A stretch of 64,000 bases of DNA from Pontibacter vulgaris (GTDB lineage: Bacteria > Bacteroidota > Bacteroidia > Cytophagales > Hymenobacteraceae), in contig NZ_JAJVDH010000004.1 in the NCBI RefSeq assembly GCF_022758145.1, positions 423,685-487,684 of the forward strand, read 5' to 3'. Positions 8,138-16,975 of this stretch are shown here, piece by piece. Position 1 is the stretch's first letter. The number at the start of each line of letters is the position of its first letter. The translations under genes were made by a program, and so were the position numbers. The notes beneath the pieces were generated by a model. The model did no database searches and was not told where the DNA came from. It was given only the letters and a program-made list of their open reading frames with translations.

Positions 8138-10384
8138 ATGGATTACTTAAACTTACTCAACGAGTCGCAACGCAAGGCCGTGCTCCATACCGAAGGGCCA
8201 GCCATGATTATTGCGGGTGCCGGCTCAGGCAAAACAAGAGTACTTACTTACCGGATTGCCAACCTGATCAGCCTGGGGGTAGATCCGTTTAACATACTGG
8301 CCCTGACCTTTACAAACAAGGCGGCCAAAGAAATGCGCCATCGTATCGAAAAAGTGATCGGCAACGAGGCCAAAAATATCTGGATGGGTACGTTCCACTC
8401 GGTTTTCTCGCGCATACTTCGTGCTGAAGCCGATAAGATTGGTTATCCGAAAAGCTTTACCATTTACGATACAGACGACTCCAAAACGCTCATTCGCAAT
8501 ATTGTGAAAGAGATGAACCTGGACGATAAACTGTATAAGCCAAACGTGGTGCTCGGGCGTATTTCATCAGCCAAAAACAAACTGATCTCGCATAAGCAGT
8601 ACCTCAACGATGCTGTGATTCAGGCAGACGATGAAGCTGCCATGCGCCCTAAAATTGGCAAGATATACGAGCAGTACCAGAACCGTTGCTTCAAGGCCGG
8701 CGCCATGGATTTCGATGACCTGCTGTTCCAGACCAACGTGCTTTTCCGCGACCATCCGGATGCACTGAACAAGTACCAGAATATCTTTAAGTTTGTGATG
8801 GTGGATGAGTACCAGGATACAAACTACTCGCAATACCTGATCACGCGTAAATTGGCCGCCCAGAACAGAAACATTGTGGTAGTAGGTGATGATGCTCAGT
8901 CTATCTATGCTTTCCGTGGTGCCGATATCCAGAACATCCTCAACTTTGAGCGTGATTACCCGGAACTGGAAGTATTTAAACTGGAGCAGAACTACAGATC
9001 TACCAAAAACATAGTACACGCCGCTAACTCTGTTATTAAAAATAACCAGGCACAGCTGCGCAAAGATGTTTTCACGGATAACGAAGAAGGTCCGCTGATC
9101 GAGGTGATAAAAGCCAACTCCGATAACGAAGAAGGCAAACTGGTGGCAACTACCATTTTCGAAGAGAAAATGAACAACCACCTCTCCTACGACGATTTTG
9201 CTATACTTTACCGTACTAACGCGCAGTCGCGTGCTATAGAAGAGGCCCTGCGCCGCATGAATATCAAGTATAAAATTGTTGGTGGCCTATCCTTCTATCA
9301 GCGTAAAGAGATTAAAGATCTTATTGCGTACCTGCGGCTGACGGTAAACCCGAATGATGAGCAGGCTTTGCGCCGGGTTATTAACTACCCGAAACGTGGT
9401 ATTGGCGAAACAACAGAATCGAAGATATTCGTAACTGCCGACGAAACCAACCACAGCGTATGGGAAATAGTGCAGAATGCCGGTCAGTTCCTGGGCAACC
9501 GCGTAGGCATGGCTATCGAGAATTTCTCTATACTTATTAAAGACTTCGCCCGCATTGCCGATAACAACGATGCCTTTGAAGTTGCCAAACACGTAGCAAA
9601 ACACTCAGGCATAGTAGACGACCTTTACCAGGATAAAACGGTGGAAGGCCTTGCCCGCTACGAGAACATACAGGAATTACTGAACGGTATTAAAGAGTAT
9701 GTCGATGACCCGGAGAAGGAAGATAAAAGCCTTTCGGCGTTTCTGCAGGATATTGCCCTTATTACCGACGCCGATACCAAAGCAGATCTGGATGGTGAAT
9801 TTGTTACCTTGATGACTATTCACTCTGCAAAAGGACTTGAGTTTAAGAACGTGTTTATAGTTGGCATGGAAGAAAACCTTTTCCCTAGCCAGATGATGCT
9901 GAACTCGCGTGCCGACCTGGAAGAAGAACGCCGCCTGTTTTATGTTGCCATCACACGTGCCGAAAAGAAACTATACTTAACCTACGCCACTAGCCGTTAC
10001 CAGTGGGGCAACCTGAGAGCCTGCGAAAAAAGTCGTTTCCTGGATGAGATAGATCCGAGGTTCCTGAACTTTAAGTATGGCGAGCAGTCTAACGGAGCAA
10101 GTGTATTAGACCGGGTATTGCAGCGTAAAACCAGCGTAAGCAATCTTGTAACGCCACCGGCACACAAGCAGGTAGCTACTGCCTATACCCCACCCGCCGA
10201 CTTTAAAGCCAGCGATACTTCGAACCTGGCAGCAGGTATGAAGGTAGAGCACCCGAAGTTCGGTTTTGGTGTGGTTACAAAAATGGATACGCAGGGCAAC
10301 AGCACAAAAGCTATCATCAACTTTGATGAAGTGGGCGAAAAAACTTTGCTTTTAAGCTTTGCCAAGCTGCGCATACACAACTAA
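8138..10384 (+). CDS. pcrA: ATP-dependent DNA helicase, UvrD/PcrA type
   Basis: A 748-residue superfamily 1A 3'-5' helicase used in repair and replication-fork maintenance. Motifs appear in order: Q-motif NESQRKAV, Walker A GAGSGKT (27-33), motif Ia LTFTNKAAKEM, motif II DEYQDTN (about 224), motif III GDDAQSIYAFRGAD, motif IV QNYRST, motif V TIHSAKGLEF and motif VI FYVAITRAEKKLYL. A C-terminal PcrA-like tail ends in a Tudor-like segment (GMKVEHPKFGFGVV) that binds RNA polymerase in relatives. The length and tail favour PcrA over Rep. Confidence 0.95.
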   Translation: MDYLNLLNESQRKAVLHTEGPAMIIAGAGSGKTRVLTYRIANLISLGVDPFNILALTFTNKAAKEMRHRIEKVIGNEAKNIWMGTFHSVFSRILRAEADKIGYPKSFTIYDTDDSKTLIRNIVKEMNLDDKLYKPNVVLGRISSAKNKLISHKQYLNDAVIQADDEAAMRPKIGKIYEQYQNRCFKAGAMDFDDLLFQTNVLFRDHPDALNKYQNIFKFVMVDEYQDTNYSQYLITRKLAAQNRNIVVVGDDAQSIYAFRGADIQNILNFERDYPELEVFKLEQNYRSTKNIVHAANSVIKNNQAQLRKDVFTDNEEGPLIEVIKANSDNEEGKLVATTIFEEKMNNHLSYDDFAILYRTNAQSRAIEEALRRMNIKYKIVGGLSFYQRKEIKDLIAYLRLTVNPNDEQALRRVINYPKRGIGETTESKIFVTADETNHSVWEIVQNAGQFLGNRVGMAIENFSILIKDFARIADNNDAFEVAKHVAKHSGIVDDLYQDKTVEGLARYENIQELLNGIKEYVDDPEKEDKSLSAFLQDIALITDADTKADLDGEFVTLMTIHSAKGLEFKNVFIVGMEENLFPSQMMLNSRADLEEERRLFYVAITRAEKKLYLTYATSRYQWGNLRACEKSRFLDEIDPRFLNFKYGEQSNGASVLDRVLQRKTSVSNLVTPPAHKQVATAYTPPADFKASDTSNLAAGMKVEHPKFGFGVVTKMDTQGNSTKAIINFDEVGEKTLLLSFAKLRIHN

Positions 10385-10387
10385 TAA

Positions 10388-10572
10388 AGTGCTAATTAGA
10401 AATAATGAATTAAAAATTAGAAATTGAATCCCTGAGTTGTAAGTATAAAATGCACCTGTTTAAGGCAGCACCTATAACTTCTTGCCTAGAATTCGTAATC
10501 ATAAATTTAATGAGCGCACTTTGTGCAATATTTATCATTTCTAATTTCTAATTCATAATTTTGAATTTCATA
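10388..10572. repeat. AT-rich intergenic inverted repeat
   Basis: The left arm near 10393-10427 is made of ATTAGAAAT/AATGAATT units. The right arm near 10533-10572 carries the approximate complement (TTTCTAATTTCTAATTC). Between them lie about 100 bases with no gene. The design matches the repeats at 2198-2314 and 22314-22376: simple iterated motifs placed head to head between core genes. Confidence 0.55.
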
Positions 10573-10582
10573 AACCGATATA

Positions 10583-11263
10583 ATGGAAGCTAGTACCACC
10601 TTTAAACAGGATTTGCTGCTGCGCGAGTATGGCAGAAATGTGCAGGACCTTGTTAACCATATACTTACCGTACAAGACAGATCTGAGCGCACACGCCTTT
10701 CGCAGTTGCTTGTAAACCTGATGGCAAAACTGAACCCCCAGCTGCGCGACACACAGGATTACCAGCAAAAGCTATGGAACCACTTATTTGTGATGTCTGG
10801 CTCTAAGCTTGATGTTGATGCTCCTTACCCGCTCAGCGCCATGGAGTACCTCAACGACAAGCCGCAACGCATGGTATACCCACTTGATACGCCTAATTTT
10901 AAGCATTACGGCAAAAATGTGGAACTCCTGATTAAGCGTGCTACCGAGCTGGAAGATGAAAAAGAGCGTGAAGCTGCCATTATCTCTATCGGTAAGCTGA
11001 TGAAAACGCTATACCGTTCTTATAACAAGGATAGCATAACAGATGATGTAATTCTGGGCGATATACGCCATATATCGAAAGGCAAGCTGGACCTGGACAA
11101 AAGCATGGTTGAAAGCAATAACCTGTTCGAATCTGTGGGCGGCCGACCGCAACAGCAGGAATACAGCAACCGCCCGCAGCAAAACCGTGGCGACCAAAGA
11201 GGTGGCAGCGATCGTCACCGCAAGAATACAAACAGAATTCCCTCTACTAACAGAAATAAGTAA
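10583..11263 (+). CDS. DUF4290 domain-containing protein
   Basis: A 226-residue protein with a helical N-terminal domain of about 190 residues and a low-complexity tail rich in Gln, Arg and Asn (RPQQNRGDQRGGSDRHRKN). The body matches the Bacteroidota-specific DUF4290 family (REYGRNVQDLVNHI, YGKNVELLI). Function is unknown. It lies 3 bp before murA in an arrangement common in this phylum, so a link with envelope synthesis is possible but is only inference. The basic tail could bind nucleic acid. Confidence 0.85.
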   Translation: MEASTTFKQDLLLREYGRNVQDLVNHILTVQDRSERTRLSQLLVNLMAKLNPQLRDTQDYQQKLWNHLFVMSGSKLDVDAPYPLSAMEYLNDKPQRMVYPLDTPNFKHYGKNVELLIKRATELEDEKEREAAIISIGKLMKTLYRSYNKDSITDDVILGDIRHISKGKLDLDKSMVESNNLFESVGGRPQQQEYSNRPQQNRGDQRGGSDRHRKNTNRIPSTNRNK

Positions 11264-11266
11264 TAA

Positions 11267-12571
11267 ATGGCTTCATTTGAAGTAATTGGCGGCAACAAGC
11301 TAAAAGGAGATATTTACCCACAAGGTGCTAAAAACGAGGCACTTCAGGTGTTATGCGCAGTATTGCTAACATCAGAGCCCGTTACCATTTCCAACGTCCC
11401 GGATATCCGCGATGTAAATAAACTGATCGAGCTACTGCAAAACCTCGGTGTTAAGGTTGAGAAAAACAACCCGGATACTTATACTTTCCAGGCAGATAAC
11501 ATTGACCTGGATTATCTCGATACAGAATCTTTTGTAGCACTTGGCCGCGCTATACGTGGTTCTGTGATGATCGTGGGCCCGATGCTGGCTCGTTTTGGAA
11601 AATCAAAGCTGCCAAAACCAGGTGGCGATAAAATTGGCCGCCGCCGCCTAGATACTCATTTTATCGGGTTCGAAAAGCTGGGCGCTAAGTTTAGCTACGA
11701 TACCCAGGATAGTTTTTACAGCGTAACTGCTGATAAGCTGAAGGGCACTTACATGCTGCTTGATGAAGCTTCTGTAACTGGAACGGCTAACATTCTTATG
11801 GCAGCTGTGCTGGCTGAAGGCACAACTACGATTTACAATGCAGCCTGCGAGCCTTATGTACAGCAGCTTTGCCGTATGCTTACCCGTATGGGCGCTAAAA
11901 TTACCGGCACAGGCTCAAACCTGCTTGTAATAGAAGGTGTTGAGAAACTGGGTGGTACAGAGCATCGCATGCTGCCAGACATGATCGAGATTGGTTCTTT
12001 TATAGGACTTGCCGCCATGACAGGTTCAGAAATAACTATAAAGGATTGCCAGATACCGGAACTGGGCCTGATACCAGATACTTTTCAGCGCTTAGGTATA
12101 AAAATGGAATTCCGCGGCGATGATATCTTTATCCCTGCACAGGACAATTATGAAGTTGATACTTACATCGACGGTAGTATACTTACTGTTTCTGACCATA
12201 CCTGGCCAGGTTTAACCCCCGACCTGCTGAGCGTGGCTTTAGTGGTTGCAACACAGGCAAAAGGTACTGTACTTATACACCAGAAAATGTTTGAAAGCCG
12301 CCTGTTCTTCACCGATAAGCTGATTGACATGGGTGCCCAGATCATACTTTGCGACCCGCACCGCGCTACTATTATTGGTAATGATAAGCAGGTACCGCTT
12401 CGTGGTATTACCATGAGTTCTCCTGACATCCGTGCCGGTGTTGCCCTGCTTATAGCTGCCCTGTCGGCAGAAGGGCGTAGCGTTATTGAAAACGTGGAGC
12501 AGATAGACCGTGGCTACCAGAACATTGATGGCCGCCTGAACGCCCTTGGCGCACAAATAAAAAGAATTTAA
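11267..12571 (+). CDS. murA: UDP-N-acetylglucosamine 1-carboxyvinyltransferase
   Basis: A 434-residue EPSP-synthase-fold enzyme that transfers enolpyruvate from PEP to UDP-GlcNAc, the first committed step of peptidoglycan synthesis. The active-site Lys in GAKNEA (residue 22), the conserved LARFGKSKLPKPGG loop and the C-terminal IDRGYQNIDGRL are present. The residue aligning with catalytic Cys115 of E. coli MurA is Asp121 (PGGDKIG). This is the substitution known to give intrinsic fosfomycin resistance in other bacteria. It is cotranscribed with the DUF4290 gene (3-bp gap). Confidence 0.96.
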   Translation: MASFEVIGGNKLKGDIYPQGAKNEALQVLCAVLLTSEPVTISNVPDIRDVNKLIELLQNLGVKVEKNNPDTYTFQADNIDLDYLDTESFVALGRAIRGSVMIVGPMLARFGKSKLPKPGGDKIGRRRLDTHFIGFEKLGAKFSYDTQDSFYSVTADKLKGTYMLLDEASVTGTANILMAAVLAEGTTTIYNAACEPYVQQLCRMLTRMGAKITGTGSNLLVIEGVEKLGGTEHRMLPDMIEIGSFIGLAAMTGSEITIKDCQIPELGLIPDTFQRLGIKMEFRGDDIFIPAQDNYEVDTYIDGSILTVSDHTWPGLTPDLLSVALVVATQAKGTVLIHQKMFESRLFFTDKLIDMGAQIILCDPHRATIIGNDKQVPLRGITMSSPDIRAGVALLIAALSAEGRSVIENVEQIDRGYQNIDGRLNALGAQIKRI

Positions 12572-12598
12572 AGTATAAGCACTATACTTTAGAAGTAT

Positions 12599-12633
12599 AA
12601 AAAGAGCACACCTAAGGCAGGTGTGCTCTTTTT
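12599..12633 (+). terminator. Terminator after murA
   Basis: A 15-bp perfect stem (12599-12613 and 12619-12633, loop AAGGC) ends in a T run. Immediately before it, within about 30 bases, lie three copies of AAGTATA/TATACTT, two of which can pair with each other. Confidence 0.85.
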
Positions 12634-12814
12634 GTTTGCAGCTAATTCAGTCTATGTAATTTGCTTGAAAGATGCACTTGTATAGCATATAGTTCTTATA
12701 TTAGAAGAGTAATATGTTATATTAGATTTTACGAACTAATAACACCGCCCTTAGCGCAGATAACGGGAGTAGATACCCGTGCCAGCTACTAATTACCAGT
12801 AATTTATAATTAAT

Positions 12815-13453
12815 ATGGCAATACACATTATTGACCAACTTGAAACAACCGAATGTGGGCCAGAGGCAAATAATGGAAAAGGTTATTTACAAGAAGTCTT
12901 CCTTAACCAAGGTTCTATTGATGGTGCTTGTGGACCTTACAGTATTTTCATGGGGCTTTTAACTTTAGGATTGGCAGACAGAAACGAAGTAACTTCATTT
13001 AATACAGATGGACGGACAAGATTAGGTAAGCTGATAAATAAGTTAAACAACGATTATGCAAGCCTATTCAAGCACGGAACTTACCTAAATGATTTAGAAA
13101 AGATATTGCTGGAAAATTATGGTAGCTTAATTCACACAGAAACGCGAGAAACTAAAAACAAAGATTTAACAAATTTCACAATTCAGCATTTAAAAGAAAA
13201 TCACCCAACTATTATTGGAATCAACTTTTCAGGCGGTGGACATTGGATGCTAGCTGTTGGATTTGAAGAAAATAAAGAAAAGGGGATTTCTAGGTTGTTG
13301 TTGCTTGACCCTTCTGATGCTAAGCCAGTAGTTTCATCATGGAATTCAATAATTGAGCTAAATGTAACACAAAAAGGAAAGTACCCTTTTAAATGGTGGA
13401 CAGCTTCACGATATGTGCAATTTGACCAAGCGATTGCATTGTGGTGTAAATAA
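12815..13453 (+). CDS. Papain-like (C39-type) cysteine peptidase fold protein, cassette-borne
   Basis: A 212-residue protein without signal peptide or membrane segments. A papain/C39-like catalytic triad is visible: Cys in GACGPYSIFMGL (about residue 39), His in GGGHWMLAVGF (about 145) and Asp in LLLDPSD. The gene is much richer in A/T than murA or menB and is bounded by non-coding palindromic sequence: a TGCCAGCTACTAAT motif at 12780-12793 and an attC-like hairpin at 13461-13527. No neighbour shares a pathway with it. It may act on intracellular peptides or be a toxin or effector domain; the fold call is from motifs only. Confidence 0.6.
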   Translation: MAIHIIDQLETTECGPEANNGKGYLQEVFLNQGSIDGACGPYSIFMGLLTLGLADRNEVTSFNTDGRTRLGKLINKLNNDYASLFKHGTYLNDLEKILLENYGSLIHTETRETKNKDLTNFTIQHLKENHPTIIGINFSGGGHWMLAVGFEENKEKGISRLLLLDPSDAKPVVSSWNSIIELNVTQKGKYPFKWWTASRYVQFDQAIALWCK

Positions 13454-13460
13454 AAAAACA

Positions 13461-13527
13461 GGTAACATTGTTTAAAAATCATGCTTCGGCCGACGGCCTA
13501 GCATGATTTTTAAACTAACCGTTCACT
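13461..13527. repeat. attC-like palindrome after the cysteine-peptidase gene
   Basis: A perfect 15-bp inverted repeat (13470-13484 and 13501-13515) encloses a second small palindrome, GGCCGACGGCC. Outside it are AGGTAAC-like and GTTCACT-like boxes, a layout resembling integron attC sites (RYYYAAC...GTTRRRY) but with imperfect boxes. Its 37-base core (13476-13512) matches 32 of 37 positions at 23984-24020, which follows the other AT-rich insertion. Confidence 0.6.
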
Positions 13528-13537
13528 CCCCAACACC

Positions 13538-13849
13538 ATGGAGCTAAAAATGCAACTCTTACATCCGGCTGGCAAGAAAGCTGTAAGCATGAATGAGGAC
13601 AAATATACTTTATTAAAAGAATCGCTTTTAAAGCACCTAATGTTAAAAGGCGAATCTACTCACACGGAAATTTTACAGGCAGTAACCGAAGACTTTAAAA
13701 ATAACGAAACTGCTTTTAAAGGTTCGCTCGCATGGCACCTGGAATGGGTTAAACTTGACCTGGAAGCCAGAAATGAAATTAAGCGAACAGGAGTCAAAGC
13801 ACCTATAAAATTCGGGATTACAAAGCAGGGTGATAAACAAATATTATAG
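13538..13849 (+). CDS. Small conserved protein (DUF6958-like)
   Basis: A 103-residue soluble protein with the pattern LHPAGKKAVSM...KYTLLKESLLKHL...WHLEWVKLDLEARNEIKR. This resembles a small bacterial family of unknown function (DUF6958 from memory). The helical middle and the basic C-terminus suggest a winged-helix-like unit, but no role is known. It starts directly after the attC-like palindrome and could be the next cassette gene or the resumption of native chromosome. Confidence 0.65.
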   Translation: MELKMQLLHPAGKKAVSMNEDKYTLLKESLLKHLMLKGESTHTEILQAVTEDFKNNETAFKGSLAWHLEWVKLDLEARNEIKRTGVKAPIKFGITKQGDKQIL

Positions 13850-13987
13850 TTGCCAGCTTTAAAATCGTAATGCTTTATAATGGGGCTGTGTTCAAAATAT
13901 AAATTGTTTCTGTATTGGTGCTTTTCTAACAGTGTATACTTTGCTACGCCACGTATACCTATGATGCACAAAGTATAAAATACTACC

Positions 13988-14416
13988 ATGAGCGACAGCT
14001 ACAACTTAAACAGGTTTTTATCGGCACAGGAGCAAATATACCCATCGGCTCTGGCTGAAATAAAAAGTGGCCGCAAACGAAGCCATTGGATGTGGTTTAT
14101 TTTCCCTCAGCTGGATGGCTTAGGCTTCAGCGAGACTTCAAGGTTTTATGCGATCAAGAGCAAAGAAGAGGCCATTGCTTATTTAAACCATACTATACTG
14201 GGCGCCAGGTTACAGGAAATAACAGAAGCATTATTAAACATTAATGGAAAGACAGCTTCGGAAATTTTCGGTAGTCCGGATGATGTAAAGTTAAAATCCA
14301 GTATGACCTTATTCGCTTTAGTTAGTAAGGAGAACTCAGTTTTTCAGCAGGTGCTGGATAAGTATTTTAACGGGGTGAAAGACACAAAAACGCTGCACCT
14401 GCTTAACGAGGAATAG
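13988..14416 (+). CDS. DUF1810 family protein
   Basis: A 142-residue soluble protein. The signature RKRSHWMWFIFPQLDGLGFSETSRFYAI identifies DUF1810, a small, widespread alpha-helical family without assigned function, often found in accessory DNA. It stands alone with its own upstream region (138 bp) and runs in the direction of menB. Confidence 0.9.
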   Translation: MSDSYNLNRFLSAQEQIYPSALAEIKSGRKRSHWMWFIFPQLDGLGFSETSRFYAIKSKEEAIAYLNHTILGARLQEITEALLNINGKTASEIFGSPDDVKLKSSMTLFALVSKENSVFQQVLDKYFNGVKDTKTLHLLNEE

Positions 14417-14571
14417 CTTAAATTAACGAAGGCTTTTCTTGTTCTCAACCATATTTTATACTTGCCAATAGTAGGGAATAACAAAAACTCGTAGTGGTTT
14501 CGCCACTCCGGCATAAAAGCGTTTGAGCTAAAGTATAGAATAAGCTACCTTTGGGTGTAAATATTCGAAAT

Positions 14572-15414
14572 ATGAGCAAAGCAAATTGGGAAACCGTTAA
14601 GAAATACGAAGATATAACTTATAAAAAATCAGGCGGTGTGGCCCGCATTGCCTTTAACAGGCCAAACGTGCGCAATGCATTCCGCCCTAAAACCGTATTT
14701 GAACTGTTCGATGCGTTTTTGGATGCACGCGAAGATACAAGCATAGGCGTGGTGCTGCTTTCTGCCGAAGGCCCTTCTACCAAAGATGGTGTTTACTCTT
14801 TCTGCAGCGGCGGCGACCAGAATGCGCGTGGCTTTCAGGGGTATGTAGATGAAACTGGTATTCCGCGTTTAAACATCCTGGAAGTACAGCGCCTTATTCG
14901 TTTTATGCCTAAGGTAGTTATAGCAGTTGTGCCGGGTTGGGCTGTTGGCGGTGGCCATAGTTTGCATGTAGTTTGCGACCTGACACTTGCCAGCAAAGAG
15001 CACGCAATCTTTAAACAGACAGATGCCGATGTTACCAGCTTTGACGGTGGTTACGGCTCGGCTTACCTGGCTAAAATGGTAGGTCAGAAACGTGCCCGCG
15101 AGATCTTCTTTTTAGGTCGTAATTACTCTGCCCAGGAAGCATACGATATGGGTATGGTAAATGCTGTTATCCCGCACGATGAACTGGAAGACACCGCTTA
15201 CGAGTGGGCTCAGGAAATTCTGGCTAAATCACCAACCTCCATAAAAATGCTGAAGTTTGCCTTTAACCTGACCGATGACGGCATGGTAGGCCAGCAGGTT
15301 TTTGCCGGCGAAGCTACCCGCTTAGCCTATATGACCGAGGAAGCCAAAGAGGGCAGAAATGCTTTCCTGGAGAAGCGTAAGCCCGACTTTAGCAACATTC
15401 CCTGGATTTCCTAA
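14572..15414 (+). CDS. menB: 1,4-dihydroxy-2-naphthoyl-CoA synthase
   Basis: A 280-residue crotonase-fold enzyme that cyclises o-succinylbenzoyl-CoA in menaquinone synthesis. The start is ATG 14572 (MSKANWETV); an in-frame TTG 21 bases upstream is less likely. MenB signatures are present: CSGGDQNARG, the oxyanion-hole region VPGWAVGGGHSLHVVCDLTLAS, the QTDADVTSFDGGYGSAYLA loop, and the C-terminal EGRNAFLEKRKPDFSNIPW. It is monocistronic with a strong terminator. The rest of the men pathway is not in the window. Confidence 0.96.
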   Translation: MSKANWETVKKYEDITYKKSGGVARIAFNRPNVRNAFRPKTVFELFDAFLDAREDTSIGVVLLSAEGPSTKDGVYSFCSGGDQNARGFQGYVDETGIPRLNILEVQRLIRFMPKVVIAVVPGWAVGGGHSLHVVCDLTLASKEHAIFKQTDADVTSFDGGYGSAYLAKMVGQKRAREIFFLGRNYSAQEAYDMGMVNAVIPHDELEDTAYEWAQEILAKSPTSIKMLKFAFNLTDDGMVGQQVFAGEATRLAYMTEEAKEGRNAFLEKRKPDFSNIPWIS

Positions 15415-15434
15415 CTAACGTATAAATTATAAAT

Positions 15435-15466
15435 AAAGGCCTGCTACTTAGCTGTAGCAGGCCTTT
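15435..15466 (+). terminator. Terminator after menB
   Basis: A perfect 13-bp stem (15435-15447 and 15454-15466, loop TTAGCT) is followed by a T run. Confidence 0.85.
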
Positions 15467-15507
15467 GTTTTTTATGTCAGAGTCAGGATTTAGGTATGTA
15501 TGAAGCC

Positions 15508-15545
15508 CTCTTAGCGTTCCCGAAGGCTTTCGGGATCGCTAAGAG
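15508..15545. repeat. REP-like palindrome between menB and the methyltransferase gene
   Basis: CTCTTAGCG at 15508-15516 pairs with CGCTAAGAG at 15537-15545, enclosing a CCCGAAGGCTTTCGGG palindrome. It looks like a dispersed intergenic palindrome. It lies between convergent genes. Confidence 0.65.
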
Positions 15546-15580
15546 ATCTAACGAAATTTCACTCTGGCTAACATCCAAAG

Positions 15581-16768
15581 CTATACTTCTTTCGCCTGCT
15601 CTTCTCTCCTTCTGCTCCCACTATATAATTCATACTTCAGCAAACGGCAATCTATGGCGCCATTATAAAGCGGTGTGCGGCGGGACGCGCGTAAACCTAT
15701 ACTTTTGGCAGCATCCAGGTTACCCGTAAATACAAAGGCATCGTAGCCCTGGTAATTGTTCTTCAGCGTATCCCCTATCTGCTTATACAACAGGTTTATA
15801 TCATCTGAAAGAATTCGTTCGTTATAAGGCGGGTTCATTACCAGCACTCCATGCTCAGACGGGGCTTGTGTGGTAAAGAAATCGGCCTGCTTTACTGTAA
15901 TGATGTTCTCCAGACCGGCATTCTCAATATTGTTTTTGGCAGCCTGCACGTAATCAGGGTCAATATCATAACCTATAATTTCAGCCTGAGGCTCGCGTTT
16001 TTCTTTAGCTTCTGCCGTGCGCCAAACCATACTGAAAAGCTCTTCGCTATAATCTTTCCAACGCTCAAAACCATATCCATCGCGGCGGTATAAACCGGGC
16101 GCAATATTTTGTGCCATCATGGCGGCCTCTATCAGGAAAGTACCGGAACCGGCCATAGGGTCAATAAAAGTAGATTTTTTATCCCAGCCTGTAAGGGCAA
16201 TAATTCCGGCAGCCAGTACCTCGTTTAGTGGCGCTACGTTGGTTTGCAAACGGTAACCACGGCGGTGCAGCGAATCTCCTGACGAATCCAGTGACAGCGT
16301 TACCATGTTTTCGTGCATGTGCAGGTTCAGGCGCAGATCGGGCCGGTTTTTATCTACAGAAGGGCGCTCGCCGGTTTTCTTACGGAACTGATCCACGATA
16401 GCATCTTTGGTAAGTTGGGCTACAAACAGCGAGTGCTCAAAGGTAGAGTGGCTTACAGCAGCATCTATGGCAAAAGTCTTATCCAGATCCAGGTATTCGC
16501 TCCAGTCGGTTTTCTGTACCTGTTCATACAGGTCTTTCTCGTTTCGGGCTTTAAACGTGCGGATAGGTTTAAGTATGCGAATGGCAGTGCGGCACCATAG
16601 GTTAGCTTCGTACAGCTGGCGCAACGTACCCGAAAAGGTAACAGCACGGGTACCAACTTTAATATAATCCATTTCAAGGGCCTGCAGTTCGGCAGCCAGT
16701 ACCTCTTCTAAGCCTGCCAGTGTGGTGGCTACCATGTTAAAGTTGCCGTTTGGTTTCTGTTTCGCCAT
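15581..16768 (-). CDS. THUMP-domain RNA methyltransferase (RlmL N-terminal type)
   Basis: A 395-residue SAM-dependent methyltransferase. A ferredoxin-like/THUMP RNA-binding region (about 10-160) precedes a Rossmann methyltransferase domain with motif I DPMAGSGTFLIEAA and the catalytic motif NPPYNERI. This layout matches the first half of E. coli RlmL, which makes m2G2445 in 23S rRNA, and Bacteroidota homologues are of this length. It is convergent with menB and divergent from murB. The exact target position is inferred from family only. Confidence 0.9.
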   Translation of the reverse strand: MAKQKPNGNFNMVATTLAGLEEVLAAELQALEMDYIKVGTRAVTFSGTLRQLYEANLWCRTAIRILKPIRTFKARNEKDLYEQVQKTDWSEYLDLDKTFAIDAAVSHSTFEHSLFVAQLTKDAIVDQFRKKTGERPSVDKNRPDLRLNLHMHENMVTLSLDSSGDSLHRRGYRLQTNVAPLNEVLAAGIIALTGWDKKSTFIDPMAGSGTFLIEAAMMAQNIAPGLYRRDGYGFERWKDYSEELFSMVWRTAEAKEKREPQAEIIGYDIDPDYVQAAKNNIENAGLENIITVKQADFFTTQAPSEHGVLVMNPPYNERILSDDINLLYKQIGDTLKNNYQGYDAFVFTGNLDAAKSIGLRASRRTPLYNGAIDCRLLKYELYSGSRRREEQAKEV

Positions 16769-16975
16769 AATCTATCGTTATAATGTTACAAAGATAGCTT
16801 GAAGAGTTCAGAATTTAGCGTTAAAAGTTAAGTACGGTTTTATTATCGTTTCTGTAAATTCAGAATTAACGAGATCAAATTTGAGCTGTAAACCGGTTTA
16901 CTATCCTACATAACTCATACTTCATAACTTTTAACTCTTAACTAGTAATTCTATCTTTACAGGAAATTACTGCTT

